NCBI GenBank assembly: GCA_903886275.1
Contig: CAISLN010000008.1
Coordinates: 1 to 64,000, forward strand
Length of the DNA stretch: 64,000 nucleotides
Direction of reading: 5' to 3'
From: an uncultured beta proteobacterium
GTDB lineage: Bacteria > Pseudomonadota > Gammaproteobacteria > Burkholderiales > Burkholderiaceae_C
A program made the position numbers and the translations under genes. This document shows positions 61,693 through 64,000 of this stretch, in pieces (positions within the stretch are counted from its first letter, which is position 1; every line of letters starts with the position of its first letter). The notes beneath the pieces were generated by a model. The model had not been told where the DNA came from. It did no database searches and saw only the letters and a list, made by a program, of their open reading frames with translations.

Positions 61693-63181
61693 CCTCGTCG
61701 ATGCACGCTGGGTTCTGACGAATCTGTTGCGCATCGAAGGCATAGCCTGCGTGGAGGCCGCAAGCGGCGAAGCGGCGCTGCATTCGATCCGCCAAAACCC
61801 ACCCGATCTGGTGCTGCTAGATGTGGGCTTGCCCGACATGGATGGCTTTGAGGTGCTGGCACGCATCAAGGCCCACGACAAGGCTATTGCGGTGGTGATG
61901 ATCACGGCCAACGGCAACACGCTCGATGCGGTGCGGGCCATCCGCAATGGCGCGTTTGACTATCTGGCCAAGCCCTTTCACAACCAGGATGTGGTCCTCA
62001 CGGTGCGCCATGTGCTGGCCGAAACTGAAGCCCGACGCCAGGTGCGCCAGATCAGGGATGCCTCGGCCGCGCCCGATTTGTTGATGACAAAAATGGGCCA
62101 TAGTGCGGCGGTTCAAGACATACAGACCGAGGTGGAGCGGGTGGCCGCTACCAACTTTTCGGTACTGGTAATGGGCGAATCCGGCACGGGCAAGGAGCTG
62201 GTGACGCAAGCCATCCACGCGCGCAGTCAGCGCGCCGGCAAGCCCTTTGTGGCACTGGACTGCGGCTCCATTCCGGACAACCTGATCGAGAGCGAGCTGT
62301 TTGGGCATGAGAAGGGTTCCTTCACCGGCGCGCACCAGGCCAAGGCAGGGGCCTTTGAGATGGCCGCCGGCGGAACCATTTTTCTCGACGAAATCGGCAA
62401 CCTGCCCCTGGCCATGCAAGGCAAGTTGTTGCGGGTGCTGGAAACCCGGCGCATCCACCGCATTGGCAGCACCAAGGAGACCGCAGTGGACTTCCGTGTG
62501 GTGGCGGCCACCAATGCCAATCTGTTGGAGATGGTGGAAAAGCAGAGCTTTCGTGGCGACCTCTACCATCGCCTGGCCGAATACACCATCTCCATACCGT
62601 CGCTGCAGGACCGAAAGGAAGACCTGGTCTTTCTGGTGGACCGCTTTCTGGCCCAAACCAATGCCGAGTTGGGCAAGCAGGTGCGCGGCCCCAACGCCGC
62701 AGCTTGGGAGTTGATACAGGCCTACGCCTGGCCGGGCAATGCGCGCGAACTGCGCAACCAGTTGCGCCGTGCGGTGCTGATGTGCGATGAGCCCAACGCA
62801 ATGATCACACCCAAGTACCTGGGCATGATCAGTGGCCCCCAGGTCAGCGGCCCGCCCGCACGACCGGGTGAAGTGCCGATTGCCATACCCTGTTGGTCCG
62901 AGGCCGGGGTCTCAACGGCCTGCCTGCTGTGTGGCTCCGCCAATGAACTGCTGAAGGCGGGATCGGACCTGCCGCTCAAGGAACTGACCGCCCGCGTGGT
63001 CTCACAAATTGAGCGCTCGGTTCTTCTCAAGGTGCTTGAGGTGACGCAATGCAACAAGGCGCAGGCGGCGCGCATGCTGCACATTGACTACAAGACCCTG
63101 CACAAGAAACTCAAAGAGCATTCCATTGCGTCGAACCAGACACTCAAGAAGCAACGCGCGCTGGGCGACGAAGTTCGATAG
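61619..63181 (+). CDS. NtrC-type response regulator, probable gas-vesicle regulator
   Basis: A 520-aa protein: receiver domain (VLVVDDLVDARWVL; phospho-Asp in PDLVLLDVGLPDMDG; KPFHN lysine), sigma-54 AAA+ domain (MGESGTGKELVTQAIH, loop GSFTGAHQAKAG, GGTIFLDEIGNLP) and a Fis-type HTH (TQCNKAQAARMLHIDYKTLHKKLKE). The loop is GSFTGA rather than GAFTGA. No sensor kinase is adjacent. NtrC-type regulators control gas-vesicle genes in Serratia (GvrA), so its position before a GvpH-like gene suggests the same role. Confidence 0.88.
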   Translation: MTQTPYIKGPLASPQTTTRVLVVDDLVDARWVLTNLLRIEGIACVEAASGEAALHSIRQNPPDLVLLDVGLPDMDGFEVLARIKAHDKAIAVVMITANGNTLDAVRAIRNGAFDYLAKPFHNQDVVLTVRHVLAETEARRQVRQIRDASAAPDLLMTKMGHSAAVQDIQTEVERVAATNFSVLVMGESGTGKELVTQAIHARSQRAGKPFVALDCGSIPDNLIESELFGHEKGSFTGAHQAKAGAFEMAAGGTIFLDEIGNLPLAMQGKLLRVLETRRIHRIGSTKETAVDFRVVAATNANLLEMVEKQSFRGDLYHRLAEYTISIPSLQDRKEDLVFLVDRFLAQTNAELGKQVRGPNAAAWELIQAYAWPGNARELRNQLRRAVLMCDEPNAMITPKYLGMISGPQVSGPPARPGEVPIAIPCWSEAGVSTACLLCGSANELLKAGSDLPLKELTARVVSQIERSVLLKVLEVTQCNKAQAARMLHIDYKTLHKKLKEHSIASNQTLKKQRALGDEVR

Positions 63182-63224
63182 CGGGACGGCATGCCGTCAC
63201 AGACAACACCAAGGATGAAACGCC

Positions 63225-63830
63225 ATGACCGACCAGAAACGCACAGATGAATTCGCAGCCGGCAAGGAACGCGTCGAAGAGATCGGACGCCGCTTGGGCT
63301 CGCTCTTTGGCAAAACGCCGGCCCCGGCCGGGGGCGGATTTTTCTCCGGTTTGGGCAGCCTGATCGAGCAGCTGGGTGCATTGGCGCAGGAGGCCGAAAA
63401 GGCCGGCGGTGCGGTACACCGTTCCGGCTCTTTCCGCTTAGGCCCGGACCGCCAGCACAAGGGCGTGTATGGCTTTACGGTGAAGTCCGCCGTCGGCGAC
63501 AAGCCCGCACAGGTGGAGCCCTTTGGCAACATCCGGCGCGATGACGCGGGCAAACTGGTTGAGGTGCACGAGATCCGTGAGCCCATGGTGGATGTCTTTG
63601 ACGAGGTGGACCGCGTGCTGGTGGTGGCCGAGCTGCCAGGCATTGAAGAGAAGAACCTGCACATTGAAATCAACGGCGACATCCTGCTGATCTCCAGCGA
63701 AGACGTGGAGCCCAAATACCGCAAGGAGCTGCTGCTTGCCCGCAGCTTCAAGGGCAGCCAGATGCGCTTTCATTGCCGCAACGGCGTGTTGGAGATCGAG
63801 CTTCTGAAAGCCGGAGACCAGCCATCATGA
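63225..63830 (+). CDS. gvpH: Gas vesicle protein GvpH-like (Hsp20 domain)
   Basis: A 201-aa protein. The N-terminal part has RVEEIGRRLGSLFGKTPAPAGGGFFSGLGSLIEQL. The C-terminal 100 residues are an alpha-crystallin/Hsp20 domain (EPMVDVFDEVDRVLVVAELPGI, then KNLHIEINGDILLISS and RNGVLEIELLK). This two-part layout is that of GvpH, a small heat-shock-like chaperone of gas-vesicle assembly. It is followed by a CDC48-type ATPase with a 4-base overlap. No GvpA is in the window, so a plain Hsp20 cannot be excluded. Confidence 0.75.
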   Translation: MTDQKRTDEFAAGKERVEEIGRRLGSLFGKTPAPAGGGFFSGLGSLIEQLGALAQEAEKAGGAVHRSGSFRLGPDRQHKGVYGFTVKSAVGDKPAQVEPFGNIRRDDAGKLVEVHEIREPMVDVFDEVDRVLVVAELPGIEEKNLHIEINGDILLISSEDVEPKYRKELLLARSFKGSQMRFHCRNGVLEIELLKAGDQPS

Positions 63831-64000
63831 AAACCCCCATGGAGCGTACGGTGAGTTTGAAGGTTGCCGAGGCGCTGAGCAAGGATGTGGGCCGGGCACT
63901 GGCACGCATGGACCCGGCCGACATGCTGAGCCTGGGCGCGCAGATCGGTGACATTGTCGAAATTGTCGGCAAGCGACGCACCGTCTGCAAGCTGATGCCG
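63827..64000 (+). CDS. CDC48/VAT-type AAA ATPase, N-terminal fragment (cut by window edge)
   Basis: Fifty-eight codons remain: VSLKVAEALSKDVGRALARM, then LGAQIGDIVEIVGKRRTVCKL. This is the double-psi barrel N-domain of archaeal VAT/CDC48. CDC48-type ATPases accompany gas-vesicle genes in several bacteria. Start overlaps the GvpH-like stop by 4 bases. The ATPase modules lie beyond the edge. Confidence 0.75.
   Translation, partial: MKTPMERTVSLKVAEALSKDVGRALARMDPADMLSLGAQIGDIVEIVGKRRTVCKLMP

Overview
The window is GC-rich, densely packed chromosomal DNA. Its gene families fit an aquatic, facultatively anaerobic, denitrifying beta-proteobacterium, most likely Burkholderiales/Comamonadaceae (Rhodoferax/Polaromonas-like). 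The pointers are a norCBEFQD NO-reductase operon with NorR, an NsrR/YtfE/NnrS module, two 2-oxoacid:acceptor oxidoreductase operons, a Gts-type sugar transporter, a DUF3141/CoA-transferase pair and the edge of what looks like a gas-vesicle cluster. The taxon is inferred from gene content and was not computed. I saw no tRNA, rRNA or CRISPR array.

Layout. 1-6.7 kb: an ATP-grasp gene cut by the left edge, a small hypothetical, a NitT/TauT-type ABC transporter behind a near-perfect sigma-54 promoter, an alanine-rich exported repeat protein, then cupin, ACT-domain and SirB-like genes. 6.8-9.3 kb: nsrR diverging from ytfE/ric and nnrS across two 11-1-11 NsrR operators. 9.5-14.2 kb: a broken MarR gene, a DUF3141 protein and a CoA-transferase. 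14.3-19.4 kb: ahpCF, a chemoreceptor with a C-terminal sensor region, and an NAD-type isocitrate/isopropylmalate dehydrogenase homologue. 19.5-24.1 kb: a four-gene 2-oxoacid oxidoreductase operon behind a perfect FNR box. 24.1-33.9 kb: a CheY-TPR protein, gtsABCD, two EamA transporters, a universal stress protein and a LigB-type dioxygenase. 33.9-34.6 kb: an AT-richer patch with an orphan XRE antitoxin and a toxin remnant. 34.6-39.8 kb: a second oxidoreductase operon (Kor-like) plus a CBS-domain gene. 40-44.9 kb: hemerythrin, an AcoR-like activator, an aldehyde dehydrogenase and a DUF779 gene. 44.9-46.8 kb: an old-yellow-enzyme gene and its TetR repressor with two matching operators. 46.9-56.1 kb: the NO-reductase operon and norR, separated by a 1.8-kb accessory insert (VapBC, IS66 fragment, RelE-like ORF). 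56.2-60.8 kb: tyrosine/homogentisate catabolism (hppD, VOC, fahA, maiA) and a shikimate kinase. 60.8-64 kb: a sigma-54 promoter, an unknown protein, an NtrC-type regulator, a GvpH-like Hsp20 and the start of a CDC48-type AAA ATPase.

How it works together. Much of the window concerns low-oxygen and NO metabolism. NsrR probably controls Fe-S repair (YtfE) and NnrS. NorR probably drives norCBEFQD from a sigma-54 promoter with three GGT-N7-ACC boxes. FNR-type boxes precede both oxidoreductase operons and the universal stress gene. The most unusual local signal is that the norC control region (sigma-54 element plus three NorR boxes) recurs upstream of norR with the same 41-bp gap between promoter and first box, a decayed -12 element and no target gene, directly beside the accessory insert.
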